Shown: positions 19,301 through 27,450, counted from the stretch's first letter. The stretch: DNA of 64,000 nucleotides from Sulfurimicrobium sp. (GCA_030652035.1 JAUSBJ010000010.1:104280-168279), one strand, 5' to 3'. Numbers and translations are program-made. Notes: a model not told the origin generated them from the letters alone.

Positions 19301-20343
19301 CCGCTTTTGCCAGCCAGATTGGCGACTGGAGAATCCACCGATACGGTATTCCAGCGCGTGAACATCGCACGCGTCGGATTGGGGCGTGGACTGGAATACG
19401 TGGTAAAGGGCGGAATATCGCTATCGATACCGGCACAGCCTGTATTGCTGACAGACCCGGTGCAATTGGTCACACTGGAGGGTGTTACCATCCAGCCGTT
19501 GCCCACCGATCCCGGGTTCGAGCGTTCGAAATCATCGCAAAAGACGATGTCCGCTGCACCGGTGCAGACAGATTGCAAAAGTGTATAAAACTGGCCGGAG
19601 AAGTTGCCATTCCCAGCTCCGACCCCACCCAGTGGTACAGCACCCGCCTTGATCGAATCGTTATCGATCAGATCGAGTCTCAGGGTTCCGGTTTTGCCTG
19701 TGCCGGTATTTGCATTCACCGTCCAGGTCGCACCACTGCCGCTGACCGAGGTGATCGATGCCCCCACCACGCCGCCCGCCTGCACTAACGCAAAATCGGC
19801 GGCATCCACGCCGCTCACGCTCTGATCAAAAATGACAGTCCACGAAACGGCTGTATTGGCTGCCGTGGGATCAAAGCTGGCACGAGTGATTGATACCACC
19901 GATGGTGGCGGCAGCACCACGATGACCGCGCTGCCGAGCGTATAGGTCGTACTGGCGCCGGTGCTGCAATTCGTGCTGTTGTAGGCGACAAAGTAGACGT
20001 TATACGTACCAGCTGTGGCTGGCGCAGTAATATTAAACGTTGCGCTGTTTGTCCCACTGCTGTTAAACGCGGGCGTGGTGTCGCAGGCAAGCGTGCCTGG
20101 AGCAGTTGTGGATACGCGCCATCCTGTTGAATACCAGTTATTGGCAGTGCCGCTCCCCGAGGTCGTGACGCTGATGTTCACGGCAATGCTAGTGCCCGGC
20201 GCAACCGTCACACTGGAGGCGCCATTCAGTGTCGCAGAATTGATGGCGATGGCGGCATGGATCTCACCCGAGAGCAGGCCTAGCCAGACCATTGCAACCA
20301 AGGCAATAAAGCCCCGCATGAAACCAATTTTAGCTCGCTTCAT
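16342..20343 (-). CDS. mshQ: MSHA tip-adhesin-like protein MshQ
   Basis: A 1333-residue secreted protein with signal peptide MKRAKIGFMRGFIALVAMVW. The order is: an Ig-like/beta region (about 30-260); two MAM/LamG-like jelly-roll domains, each opening with CDxFE (about 268 and 466) and closing with YWHxDDV; a DUF11 repeat (about 623-740, LVKTGGTLVPGSNTTYTLKA); and a long C-terminal DUF6701-type region typical of MshQ. The ATG at 20343 has AGGAGG six bases upstream; the frame is open to 20817, but that stretch overlaps mshP. MshQ is thought to be displayed with the pilus and to contact surfaces. Confidence 0.88.
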   Translation of the reverse strand: MKRAKIGFMRGFIALVAMVWLGLLSGEIHAAIAINSATLNGASSVTVAPGTSIAVNISVTTSGSGTANNWYSTGWRVSTTAPGTLACDTTPAFNSSGTNSATFNITAPATAGTYNVYFVAYNSTNCSTGASTTYTLGSAVIVVLPPPSVVSITRASFDPTAANTAVSWTVIFDQSVSGVDAADFALVQAGGVVGASITSVSGSGATWTVNANTGTGKTGTLRLDLIDNDSIKAGAVPLGGVGAGNGNFSGQFYTLLQSVCTGAADIVFCDDFERSNPGSVGNGWMVTPSSVTNCTGSVSNTGCAGIDSDIPPFTTYSSPRPNPTRAMFTRWNTVSVDSPVANLAGKSGGQLSFWMRRGHDSFSECPEAIGENYLVQYFASDGTWKILAQYPSSPSAALCDGEIFTPTIELPPDALHANFKLRFYQPSGSGKTGSGGAPGVVGYDYWHMDDVVVRATTGPSYAGAFCDNFEAGLARWSITAEGMPSGANIGDARIGSMAYQSASHALDMRWGYVAASTFKTDMTGVSGNITYWLTSGTTTATDPITNENLVVEYFNSSGVWSGLATYLGSAAAGTIYSGNHVLPADAKHANFRLRFRELAGSGYDKSYWHIDDVCVGNPLPTADLALVKTGGTLVPGSNTTYTLKATNNGPGTLSGSMQIVDILPNGLSFLSGNGTGWMCGAIGQAVTCSWTGTLISGAVAPDLVLTVAVGASVSGSVTNTATLSGTVNDNVPGNNTASFTSGNFVPGYVFTDRPCVNGIAIGQSGQVCSLITWSPQIAGQDKTGIYITAVNGSGVPTQLSASASSTIGFQFGLSCHDPIANAGIQATFTAASPSTLPLCTGNGATPSTWSTTANLSFAAGSPSVASAFTFNYADVGEIELFMRNAAANSQMGTSGTFVVKPAGFVLTEIKPTANPAGRCADSTTPPTAVTCASVAADAATFVRAGEAFSATVKALTATGAVAPNFGKEKVPESIKLSPANVVAGMVAPPDVLGDFSAFSAGVATGTAFTWDEVGILTLTPMIKDGSYLGGGDVTGTTSGNIGRFIPDHFDTEVTQSCASGGFTYAGQPFTVKATAKSGSGNTTLNYNTATGFSRAVTLSAWNSAGAAANPGPGSLFPAQPPAIIAASDFTVMNKGVAQVNTPSYVFTNRQTPPTTVRIRATDTDAASSATGSEGAAAIRSGRANLSNAHGSELLDLPVPLYVEYWNGSWVKNPGDTCTTGITLALADVTAADGLLPGETCVLDSGNPGLSGIGCAAACIAPKCFSSPPSAADFRLWLKAPGLGNSGALNLTATVPTWLQFNWKGAGDVNPTARVTFGINAARKSPIIYMRENY

Positions 20344-20390
20344 TAACGCCTCCTGCCTGTCCGCATGCGATGCAACCCATGGCAACATGA

Positions 20391-20867
20391 TCATTTGCTC
20401 ACCAGTACCCGGAGTTCCCGCTCCACATAGCCTATGCCACCCACGGCAGCCGGGTTGGGGCACGCACCCGCCGCGGTCGGCATATTGCAGGCTGTGGCGG
20501 TAATCGTTGAGAATGTCACAGTGGCGGTGTCTTCCACCCAGGTGTTGCTGACGCACGAAACCGTTACAGTCATGCCTTCCGGCCCAGTGAGGTTTTGACT
20601 CGTCGCGCAGGAGGGCGGAGAGGCCTTGACCGCCTGGTAGCCCCCCCACTCGATACCGCTGCGCGCAGCCCAATATGCCCGCGAACCCTGAAGGTCCTGC
20701 GCCAGTGAAACATGCTGGGCGCTCGAAAAGGTCAGCATGAAAGCGCCCAGTGCCGACAGAATCACCAGCAGGAAAATCGCTGATACCATGGTAAAGCCAC
20801 GCTGCCATAAGCCGCATGGAAGATGAAAGTGCTGAGCAGGCGCGAGGTTACGGTACATTGTTGACAT
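20391..20867 (-). CDS. mshP: MSHA minor pilin-like protein MshP
   Basis: The 158-residue protein has a long leader (MSTMYRNLAPAQHF...) and a prepilin cleavage site in QRG-FTMVSAIFLLVILSALGAF. The usual Glu at mature position 5 is replaced by Ser, as expected of a PilX/GspK-like minor pilin of the MshP type. The start overlaps the end of mshO; 20867 and 20858 are both possible ATGs. Minor pilins are thought to prime pilus assembly at the tip, and MshP stands between MshO and MshQ as in other MSHA clusters. Confidence 0.82.
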   Translation of the reverse strand: MSTMYRNLAPAQHFHLPCGLWQRGFTMVSAIFLLVILSALGAFMLTFSSAQHVSLAQDLQGSRAYWAARSGIEWGGYQAVKASPPSCATSQNLTGPEGMTVTVSCVSNTWVEDTATVTFSTITATACNMPTAAGACPNPAAVGGIGYVERELRVLVSK

Positions 20868-21711
20868 GCACCTCATGATAAAGCGGCACCCGCTCGCCCT
20901 GCTCCGCTACTTCGACCTTCAAGGAAACCAGGCCATCTCGCTGCGTGACGCCGGGCGCATAGACAAAATCGCAATAACTGACCCGGGTTGCAAGCACAGC
21001 GCCCGTTGCGCCGCCTGGCGCAGCGCAGCTTGTGGGCTGATTTGCAATGCTATGTCCGGTATAGCGATACAGGATACCTGTGCCGGTCCCCGCGGCGTTT
21101 GTCCCTGGATTGGAACAAAGATAAAAAACGGCTGGCGTATCTTTCGGAATCAACTGGAAATAGGCATTGGGTGAAGCCAGAGGGAACTGCTTGCCGGCAA
21201 TCCTGATCTGCGTCGCAGTGCTCCCACCACCCACCACGGCGGTATTGTCGCCAGTATAGGCATCTGCACCCGGTATGCCGAGGTTGTAAACCACCACAAT
21301 ATCTCCCGACACTGGCGCTGCGCCCTGGGTCAGGCGGGCATCGAAACTCACATCCGAACTCGTAAAGTCGAGAACGTCTCCGCTACAAGCTGCCCCGGGA
21401 TAGGCCGAACAGTCCTGGGTCGGACGGTAGCGACCGCCCGTGTAGGAGGGGACCAGGCCCAGACAGGTTGGCGCAGGAATACGCACGCTATTGGGCACTG
21501 CAATGTGCACATCGCGCCCGATGCGTCGCAACGAGGTGTCCGCCGCATCGGTCAAACCGGCACGGCGCGCCGAATCGAAATAACTGTCTACTGGCGTTTT
21601 GATGAATACTGCCACCGCGGCAGAAATAATCCCGGTAATCACGATCACAATCACCGCCTCAACCAGGGTGAAGCCCCGCTGGGGAACACAAGATCTGATT
21701 CGGCAGGTCAT
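20848..21711 (-). CDS. mshO: MSHA minor pilin MshO
   Basis: The 287-residue protein has prepilin site QRG-FTLVEAVIVIVITGII with the conserved Glu5. The large C-terminal domain contains a cysteine-rich segment (CLG...CSAYPGAACSG). This length and order identify MshO, a PilW/GspJ-like minor pilin. Its ATG overlaps the mshD stop codon, and its end overlaps mshP. Confidence 0.87.
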   Translation of the reverse strand: MTCRIRSCVPQRGFTLVEAVIVIVITGIISAAVAVFIKTPVDSYFDSARRAGLTDAADTSLRRIGRDVHIAVPNSVRIPAPTCLGLVPSYTGGRYRPTQDCSAYPGAACSGDVLDFTSSDVSFDARLTQGAAPVSGDIVVVYNLGIPGADAYTGDNTAVVGGGSTATQIRIAGKQFPLASPNAYFQLIPKDTPAVFYLCSNPGTNAAGTGTGILYRYTGHSIANQPTSCAAPGGATGAVLATRVSYCDFVYAPGVTQRDGLVSLKVEVAEQGERVPLYHEVHVNNVP

Positions 21712-22238
21712 CAGTAATTGACCTTGTAGGCCGACAGCGTGATGGTTTCCCCTCGGCCGCTCACGCTGACTGTAATCAGCTTGGCATCGGCACCGGGAAC
21801 CACATCAAATGCCTGCGCGGTCACGCTTACCGATGCGGTAAAATTCAGCGGATTGCCCGCCCCATCCAGCAGGACGCTTCCATTGATATCCTTCACCGGT
21901 GAAGCGCTGAAACCTGAATAATCATCCACATCATCATACAAATCCCTGCTTGCCTCAGTCGCGGCCACACCATCCGGGTCAGAAAAATCTTTGACCAGAA
22001 TCTCCTCCAGCAATGATTCTGCGACAGCAATAGCCTGCTTTCGAACCATGGGGTCTGAGCTATACCGGGTGGTCTGGTTCATCACTGAAAGAATCCCCAC
22101 TACACCCACACTCACCACCACGATAAAAATCAACAGCTCAATCAGGGTCAAGCCCGACTGACTGTCGAGTTTTCGTCTCTCCTGACATTTTTTCGCCGGG
22201 AATGATCGAGATAATGGAGAATGGCTATTAATAGACAT
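21711..22238 (-). CDS. mshD: MSHA minor pilin MshD
   Basis: The 175-residue protein has a 28-residue basic leader, then QSG-LTLIELLIFIVVVSVGVVGILSV, a prepilin sequence with Leu instead of Phe at mature position 1. The PilV/GspI-like fold and the position between mshC and mshO identify MshD. It overlaps mshC by 11 bases. Confidence 0.86.
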   Translation of the reverse strand: MSINSHSPLSRSFPAKKCQERRKLDSQSGLTLIELLIFIVVVSVGVVGILSVMNQTTRYSSDPMVRKQAIAVAESLLEEILVKDFSDPDGVAATEASRDLYDDVDDYSGFSASPVKDINGSVLLDGAGNPLNFTASVSVTAQAFDVVPGADAKLITVSVSGRGETITLSAYKVNY

Positions 22239-22683
22239 GCCCGGTCTCTTTGATCACGGTAATTACATTGGGTAAACCCGCGACCTGAATGCTCGCGCCG
22301 GCACTGGCACTACCATCCGGATTGAACGCAAGCGCAGCGGGCACCGTAGCGTACTGCACTGTGCCGCGAGCACTTGCCTGATGCGGCGTATTCCCGGAAG
22401 GTCCCGTTACATCCTTGTCGCAGGCGCCGCCAAAGTTGGTGGCGATCCGTAACGTGATGCGTGTGGCAGAGAAAGCAACGCATACCTGGCGACGCTGCGC
22501 CACGGCAGTTTTCTGCCCATAACGCAGGACGGATAAGGTTTCATCATAAAACCCACGGGCGTAAAAATCATTCTGATCAAAGAAACGAGGCAAAACAGTG
22601 ATGGCAAGAATGCCGATCACGATCAGGATGACCACCAGTTCGAGTAGTGTGAAGCCGCTTGCCTGTTTGCATTGTCTGGGCAT
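22228..22683 (-). CDS. mshC: MSHA minor pilin MshC
   Basis: The 151-residue protein starts MPRQCKQASG-FTLLELVVILIVIGIL, a prepilin of the GspH/FimT-like type, and contains the GQKTAVAQRRQVCVAF segment common to these proteins. I use the ATG at 22683; the open frame begins at a TTG six bases earlier. A terminator-like hairpin separates it from the pilin gene upstream, so it may be expressed at lower level than the pilins. Confidence 0.86.
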   Translation of the reverse strand: MPRQCKQASGFTLLELVVILIVIGILAITVLPRFFDQNDFYARGFYDETLSVLRYGQKTAVAQRRQVCVAFSATRITLRIATNFGGACDKDVTGPSGNTPHQASARGTVQYATVPAALAFNPDGSASAGASIQVAGLPNVITVIKETGHVY

Positions 22684-22803
22684 TTGCAATAAAGCCTCAT
22701 GAATACAATCAGCGTATTAAGAGCAGTCAACGAGGCGATTGCTTTCCTTCGCCTCTCAACCATACAGACAGATTGCATGACACACCTGCCATTTCGGAGT
22801 ACG

Positions 22804-22844
22804 GACCAAAAACAAGGCTTGCCAGCACATTAACCAGCAAGCCT
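22804..22844 (-). terminator. Rho-independent terminator or attenuator after the pilin genes
   Basis: On the minus strand an 11-bp stem (22815-22844, two G-U pairs, loop TTAATGTG) is followed by TTGTTTTTGG. It lies about 80 bp after the mshA stop and 120 bp before mshC, so it can end most pilin transcripts and allow limited read-through into mshCDOPQ. Nothing else is visible in 22684-22923. Confidence 0.75.
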
Positions 22845-22923
22845 CGCGAAGTTTTTTATGCTCATCCAAACCTTTGCAGCGTCAATATCGCGCCACTGTA
22901 AAGGCCGGGCTATGCACAAAAAC

Positions 22924-23346
22924 TTAGCCAGTGCAAATAATGGTCGCTGTCGCCTGCTTGGTTGTATCGTCCGTGCTTTGTAAAACGCAGGCAACGGTTG
23001 CGCCCGCAGCTACGCCGGCACAGGTGTTATCGGTCGCGATGGTTGCATGCGCATTTCCAAGCGCACTGGCACCACCGGTCAAGCCAGTCTTGATGCTCGG
23101 AACCAGAATTGCACAGGGTGTGGCCGCATTCAGCTGTTCAGCCGCTGTCGTGCCGCTGATCTGGTATTTGGAATAGTTGATCGCGGATGAAGACGAAACA
23201 GCCGCCGCAACGCCCTGAATAGCAGCTTGCGCGGCATCTCCTTTTAAATCGACAAATTTTGGCAATGCCGTTGCAGCCAGAATGCCGAGAATCACGATCA
23301 CCACCACCAGTTCAATCAGGGTAAAACCTTTTTGCGTGCTGTGCAT
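22924..23346 (-). CDS. mshA: MSHA-type type IV pilin (MshA-like)
   Basis: The 140-residue prepilin has a short leader (MHSTQKG) and the type IV motif FTLIELVVVIVILGILAATALPKF. The C-terminal domain is small, with four cysteines able to form disulfides. By cluster order (after MshB) it is MshA, the structural subunit, but the preceding pilin gene is equally plausible as the main subunit. I use the ATG at 23346 with AGGAG upstream; the open frame starts at a TTG (23355). Confidence 0.82.
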   Translation of the reverse strand: MHSTQKGFTLIELVVVIVILGILAATALPKFVDLKGDAAQAAIQGVAAAVSSSSAINYSKYQISGTTAAEQLNAATPCAILVPSIKTGLTGGASALGNAHATIATDNTCAGVAAGATVACVLQSTDDTTKQATATIICTG

Positions 23347-23388
23347 TTTCTTCAACTCCTGTTCAATATTAATAAAAAATCGGTTCTG

Positions 23389-23871
23389 TTAGTCGCAGTT
23401 CGCTATGGTCAGGCCGGTAATGTCATAGGTTGGCTGATTGGGGGTGACGGCATTCAGGTAAATGATCTGGCATGCTGCATGATTGGTGTCAGGTCTAATG
23501 ATTTCCTGAGCGCCAGTCGATGCCACAATCACATAATCGGGTGCGGCGATCCCCGCGATTGCCGCGATGGACTGGTCATCTGGATAGCCATTGGTAAACA
23601 CCACGTTGGTGCCTTCCACATTGATGTCGGGGCCAACTGGCGCAGTCACGCCAGGATCGCCAGTGTAATCGGTCGGATACCCATTCGCCAGCAGCAATCC
23701 GTGCGACATCGCCGCCGCCGATTTCATCGCGCCCAGTGCGCCGTTCATCTTGGCGATGCGGGCTTGCGCCTGCATATCGGCAAATTTTGGCAGGGCTATG
23801 GCCGCCAGAATCCCCAGAATAATGATGACCACCACCAATTCGATCAGGGTAAAACCTGCTTGCTTTTTCAT
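23389..23871 (-). CDS. mshB: MSHA-type type IV pilin (MshB/MshA-like)
   Basis: The 160-residue prepilin MKKQAG-FTLIELVVVIIILGILAAIALPKF has a two-cysteine C-terminal loop (ACQIIYL...IANCD), as in MshA pilins. It is the first gene after the sigma-54-like promoter at 23997-24012 and is followed by a second pilin after 42 bp. The name follows cluster order (F-B-A); its C-terminus would also suit the major pilin. The ATG at 23871 has GGAG upstream and is preferred to 23886. Confidence 0.8.
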   Translation of the reverse strand: MKKQAGFTLIELVVVIIILGILAAIALPKFADMQAQARIAKMNGALGAMKSAAAMSHGLLLANGYPTDYTGDPGVTAPVGPDINVEGTNVVFTNGYPDDQSIAAIAGIAAPDYVIVASTGAQEIIRPDTNHAACQIIYLNAVTPNQPTYDITGLTIANCD

Positions 23872-23996
23872 TTTGCACATCTCCATTCTTGTCCCTCACC
23901 GGGCAAGTTCACCTAAAAAACGCACTGTCCAATTCATTGCGGCAAAAGGCGCGGCAACTTGAACTTTATTATGAGCCGTGCTCGCTAGAAATATTT

Positions 23997-24012
23997 AGCA
24001 ATTATTGTGCCA
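23997..24012 (-). promoter_or_regulatory. Sigma-54 (RpoN) promoter of the pilin genes
   Basis: On the minus strand TGGCACAATAATTGCT matches the sigma-54 consensus TGGCAC-N5-TTGCW at every fixed position, with the GG and GC doublets 12 bp apart. It lies just after the mshF stop codon and predicts a start near 23985, about 115 nt before the first pilin ATG. Pilin genes in other bacteria (for example pilA under PilS/PilR) use sigma-54. Confidence 0.78.
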
Positions 24013-24020
24013 GGTAGCAT

Positions 24021-24512
24021 CTAAAACCATGTGTACGCTTCGATTTCCTTCAATCGGGCCGTCACGATGCCCGATGCATCCTTCCCCGCGCGTAATTCAA
24101 CACGGTAGCGTACCCTGATCTGTCCTTTTCTGTCCGGAACGAAGTGGCCGTCCAGTGCGGGCAGATATACCAGTTCGCGATTATGCGGGTCGAAATACCA
24201 GGCTCCACGGGTCAGCGACTCTGCATTGTGACTGAATTCACCCAGGTAGTTGGGCGGTTTCTGATCCAGCCAGTTCATGGGGTTCTCATTCGCCAGGCGC
24301 TGGTAGTCGATTTCCTGCCCCGCCATCAGTGCTCGCGCCATCTCGTAGCGTAGTCCGCTTTGCAGTGCCTTGACGGTGGCCTCCATGTTGGTTTTCTCGG
24401 CCATCTCCTGATAATAATGCATGCGATTGAGTAGCAGGCCGGCAAAAATGGCAAGCATGCTTGCCGCCACCATCGCCTCCAGCAAGCTGAAACCCGCCTG
24501 TCTGTATTTCAC
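24021..24512 (-). CDS. mshF: MSHA minor pilin-like protein MshF
   Basis: The 163-residue protein begins MKYRQAG-FSLLEAMVAASMLAIFAGLLLNRM, a prepilin with Glu5, followed by a coiled-coil-like stretch and a C-terminal domain without cysteines. Its position between mshG and the pilins is that of mshF. The start is a GTG overlapping the mshG stop (GTGA). Confidence 0.8.
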   Translation of the reverse strand: MKYRQAGFSLLEAMVAASMLAIFAGLLLNRMHYYQEMAEKTNMEATVKALQSGLRYEMARALMAGQEIDYQRLANENPMNWLDQKPPNYLGEFSHNAESLTRGAWYFDPHNRELVYLPALDGHFVPDRKGQIRVRYRVELRAGKDASGIVTARLKEIEAYTWF

Positions 24513-25738
24513 TTGTGAAGCGCCACCTTGCCCAGGTCCCAGATCGGCAGGAAGATACCCAGGGCAAGAACCAGCACCAGAACACCCAGGCCGACAATCA
24601 GGATAGGCTCGATCTTGGCGGACAGATTGTCCACTTCATACGCCACCTCGCGTTCGTACATTTCGGCGATTTCCTGCATCAAGTCGTCCAGCTCGCCGGT
24701 CTCCTCGCCTACTGCGACCATTTGCAACACCACCGGGGTGAATACGCCGGAGGCCGTGGCGGTACGCAGGATGCTGTCGCCGCGTTCCACCCCTTCGCGG
24801 ATGTTGTCGATTTTTTTTGCGATGAAGTCGTTGTCGACCACCTGTGCCACCACGTTGAGGCCCTGCACAATCGGCACGCCGCTGCGGCTGGTGAGGGCGT
24901 AGCTGCGCGCAAAACGGGCGAGAGTGGCTTTTTCGACGATGCTGCCGACCACCGGCAGGCGCAGCTTGATCCTGTCCCACTGGTGGCGCCCCACGGGGGT
25001 GGACACATACAGGCGGAAGCCGTAATACGCCCCCGCCAGCATCAGGAGCATGAGCGGCCAGTACTGCACGGTGAAATCCGAACTGGCCACCAGAATCCGG
25101 GTCATCAACGGCAATTCAGCGTTGAAGCCCTTGTAGACCTTGGCAAAGGCCGGGATCACGAACAGGTTGATGATGGCAATCGCCACCACCATCGCCACGA
25201 TGACAAAGGAGGGATAGCGCATTGCCGCCTTGATCTTGTCCTTGGTGGATTTCTCGAACTCCAGGTAGTAGAACAGGCGCAGGAAGATTTCCTCCAGCAT
25301 GCCGGTCGCCTCGCCCACCCGCACCATGCTGACGTAAAACGGGTTGAACACGCCGGGATGGCGCCTCATGGCGGCGGAAAGCTCACGTCCGCTATCCAGG
25401 CTTTCGCGCATATCCTGCAGCATTTTTCTCATGGAATGATTGTGGGCGGATTCCTGCAAGCCTGCCAGGGCGCGCATGATGGGGACGCCCGCCTTGAGCA
25501 GGGTGTACATCTGGCGGGAAAACAGCATGACGTCGACAGCGCTGATTTTTTGGCGCTGCAAGCGTTCCAGCAGGCTCTCTTGCTGTGCGCCCGGCCCTTT
25601 GGCGGAAACACTGATTTCCACCGGCGTGACGCCGCTGCTGAACAACATGTCGGCCACCGCCGCGCTGTCGGGACCTTCCTGTATGCCCTCGATCAGGTCG
25701 CCGCGGGAATTTCTGGCCTTGTAAGAAAAAAAAGGCAT
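24509..25738 (-). CDS. mshG: MSHA inner-membrane platform protein MshG (GspF/PilC)
   Basis: The 409-residue protein has two T2SSF domains (about 70-195 and 270-395) and three membrane helices, with LFSRQMYTLLKAGVPIMRALAGL and FARSYALTSRSGVPIVQGLNVV as the repeated cores. It is the polytopic platform on which the MshE ATPase acts. It follows mshE by 8 bp and is coupled to mshF. Confidence 0.94.
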   Translation of the reverse strand: MPFFSYKARNSRGDLIEGIQEGPDSAAVADMLFSSGVTPVEISVSAKGPGAQQESLLERLQRQKISAVDVMLFSRQMYTLLKAGVPIMRALAGLQESAHNHSMRKMLQDMRESLDSGRELSAAMRRHPGVFNPFYVSMVRVGEATGMLEEIFLRLFYYLEFEKSTKDKIKAAMRYPSFVIVAMVVAIAIINLFVIPAFAKVYKGFNAELPLMTRILVASSDFTVQYWPLMLLMLAGAYYGFRLYVSTPVGRHQWDRIKLRLPVVGSIVEKATLARFARSYALTSRSGVPIVQGLNVVAQVVDNDFIAKKIDNIREGVERGDSILRTATASGVFTPVVLQMVAVGEETGELDDLMQEIAEMYEREVAYEVDNLSAKIEPILIVGLGVLVLVLALGIFLPIWDLGKVALHK

Positions 25739-25746
25739 GACTTAGG

Positions 25747-27450
25747 CTAATCCTCGAACTGATTGCTGATCCGCATCGCTTCCGCCACTGTCGTGCGTCC
25801 CCGGAGCACTTCTCCCACGGCCTGGCTGCGCAGGGTTCTGCCCGCCATCTGCTGACGCGCCATTTTCATGAAGTGCTGAGGGTCGTGGTGGTTGGCGGCT
25901 TCGACCATTTCGAAACTCATTTCCAGCATTTCGTAGACGCCTATGCGCCCCTGATAGCCGGTGCCGTTACAGTTGGCACAGCCGCGGCCATGTTTGTACT
26001 GGTGCTGGTCCACCGCGTCCTTGAGTTCGAGGCGCATCCATTCGTGTTCGTAGGGCTTGAGCGCATAGGGTTCGGCGCAGCTTTCGCACACCAGGCGCAC
26101 CAGGCGCTGGGCCAGCACTACCTGCAGCGAGGTGGCCACCATGAAGCGCGGTACGCCCATGTCGATAAGGCGGATTGGGGTGCTGATGGCGTCGTTGGTG
26201 TGCAGGGTGGAAAGCACCATATGCCCGGTCATGGCGGCCCGTAGGCCGATTTGGGCGGTTTCCTGATCGCGTATTTCGCCCACCAGAATGATGTCCGGAT
26301 CCTGGCGCAGGGTGGAGCGCAGCACGCGGGCGAAGGTCAGGTCGATCTTTTCGTTCACCTGCACCTGATTGATGCCGGGCAGGCGGTATTCCACTGGATC
26401 CTCGACCGTGAGGATCTTGGATTCGATCGAGTTCAGTTCCGCCAGGGCGGAATACAGGGTGGTGGTCTTGCCTGAGCCGGTCGGCCCGGTTACCAGCACC
26501 ATGCCGTTGGGACGATGGAGAATCTTGCGGAACCGCTCCAGCATTTCCGGCGGCATGCCTAGCTTGTCGAGCGTGAGAATCCCACCGCTCTGGTTAAGCA
26601 GGCGCATCACCACCGACTCGCCATGCTGGGTGGGCATGGAGGAAATGCGCACGTCGATCGACTGTCCCCTGACCTTGATATTGAAGCGGCCATCCTGGGG
26701 CAGGCGTTTCTCGGAAATGTCGAGGCCGGACATCAGCTTGAGGCGCAGCACCAGGGAGGCGGCGATCTTGTTGTCGGCCTCGGTTTGGAGGTGCAGCACG
26801 CCATCGATACGGAAACGGATCTGCAGCTTGCTTTCCTGCGGCTCGATATGGATATCCGAGGCGCGTACCTGGGTGGCATCCTCAAACATGGTCTGCAACA
26901 GCTTGACGACCGGCGCTTCTTCCAGATTGGTGTTGGCGCCGAGTCCGCCGAAATCCACCACGGTGTCGCCCAGTTCTTCTTCCAGTGCCTGGGCCAGGCC
27001 GCTGATCTGGTCGGTACGCCGATACACGCGGTCGATGGTTTGCAGCAACTGGCTTTCCGCCACCGCGGCAAGGTCGATGTCGCGCTTGAGCAGGCGTGAC
27101 AGTTCATCGTAGGCGAAGAGATCGGAGGGGTCGGCCATGCCGAGCAGCAAGGTCGCGCCGCGGTCTTCCAGCACCAGGGCGCGGAAGCGGCGCGCTTGGG
27201 TTTCAGGCAATTTATTGACCAGATCGGCGTTGGTGTTGTAAAACTTGAGATTGATAAAGGGAATCTGCAACTGGCGCGCGATCGCCTCGGCAATGCCTTC
27301 TTCGGTGACGAATCCATTCTCGATGAAAATACGCCCGAGCTTGCGACCGCTGCTTTTCTGCTCGGCCAGCGCCTGCTTCAGTTGATCCTCCGTGAGCAGA
27401 TTCTGCTGGATCAAGACCTCGCCAAGCCGGATTTTTTCAGGTTTGGCCAT
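25747..27450 (-). CDS. mshE: MSHA pilus extension ATPase MshE (c-di-GMP-binding)
   Basis: The 567-residue GspE/PilB-family ATPase has an N-terminal MshEN domain containing two tandem motifs: RLGEVLIQQNLLTEDQLKQAL (from residue 8) and KLGRIFIENGFVTEEGI (from residue 37). These match the c-di-GMP-binding motif RLGxxLxxxxxLxxxQLxxAL. The C-terminal half has Walker A GPTGSGKTTT (near residue 325), Asp and His boxes and a zinc site (CESC...CANC). It powers pilus extension and is probably switched by c-di-GMP. It is the first gene of the pilus cluster. Confidence 0.94.
   Translation of the reverse strand: MAKPEKIRLGEVLIQQNLLTEDQLKQALAEQKSSGRKLGRIFIENGFVTEEGIAEAIARQLQIPFINLKFYNTNADLVNKLPETQARRFRALVLEDRGATLLLGMADPSDLFAYDELSRLLKRDIDLAAVAESQLLQTIDRVYRRTDQISGLAQALEEELGDTVVDFGGLGANTNLEEAPVVKLLQTMFEDATQVRASDIHIEPQESKLQIRFRIDGVLHLQTEADNKIAASLVLRLKLMSGLDISEKRLPQDGRFNIKVRGQSIDVRISSMPTQHGESVVMRLLNQSGGILTLDKLGMPPEMLERFRKILHRPNGMVLVTGPTGSGKTTTLYSALAELNSIESKILTVEDPVEYRLPGINQVQVNEKIDLTFARVLRSTLRQDPDIILVGEIRDQETAQIGLRAAMTGHMVLSTLHTNDAISTPIRLIDMGVPRFMVATSLQVVLAQRLVRLVCESCAEPYALKPYEHEWMRLELKDAVDQHQYKHGRGCANCNGTGYQGRIGVYEMLEMSFEMVEAANHHDPQHFMKMARQQMAGRTLRSQAVGEVLRGRTTVAEAMRISNQFED

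Noticed and set aside
20344..20817. N-terminal extension of the mshQ frame
   Set aside because: Overlaps mshP in another frame; the ATG at 20343 has a perfect ribosome site and starts a signal peptide.
24515..25750. 411-residue open frame on the plus strand
   Set aside because: Antisense to mshG, which has clear T2SSF domains; His/Asp/Gln-rich mirror frame.
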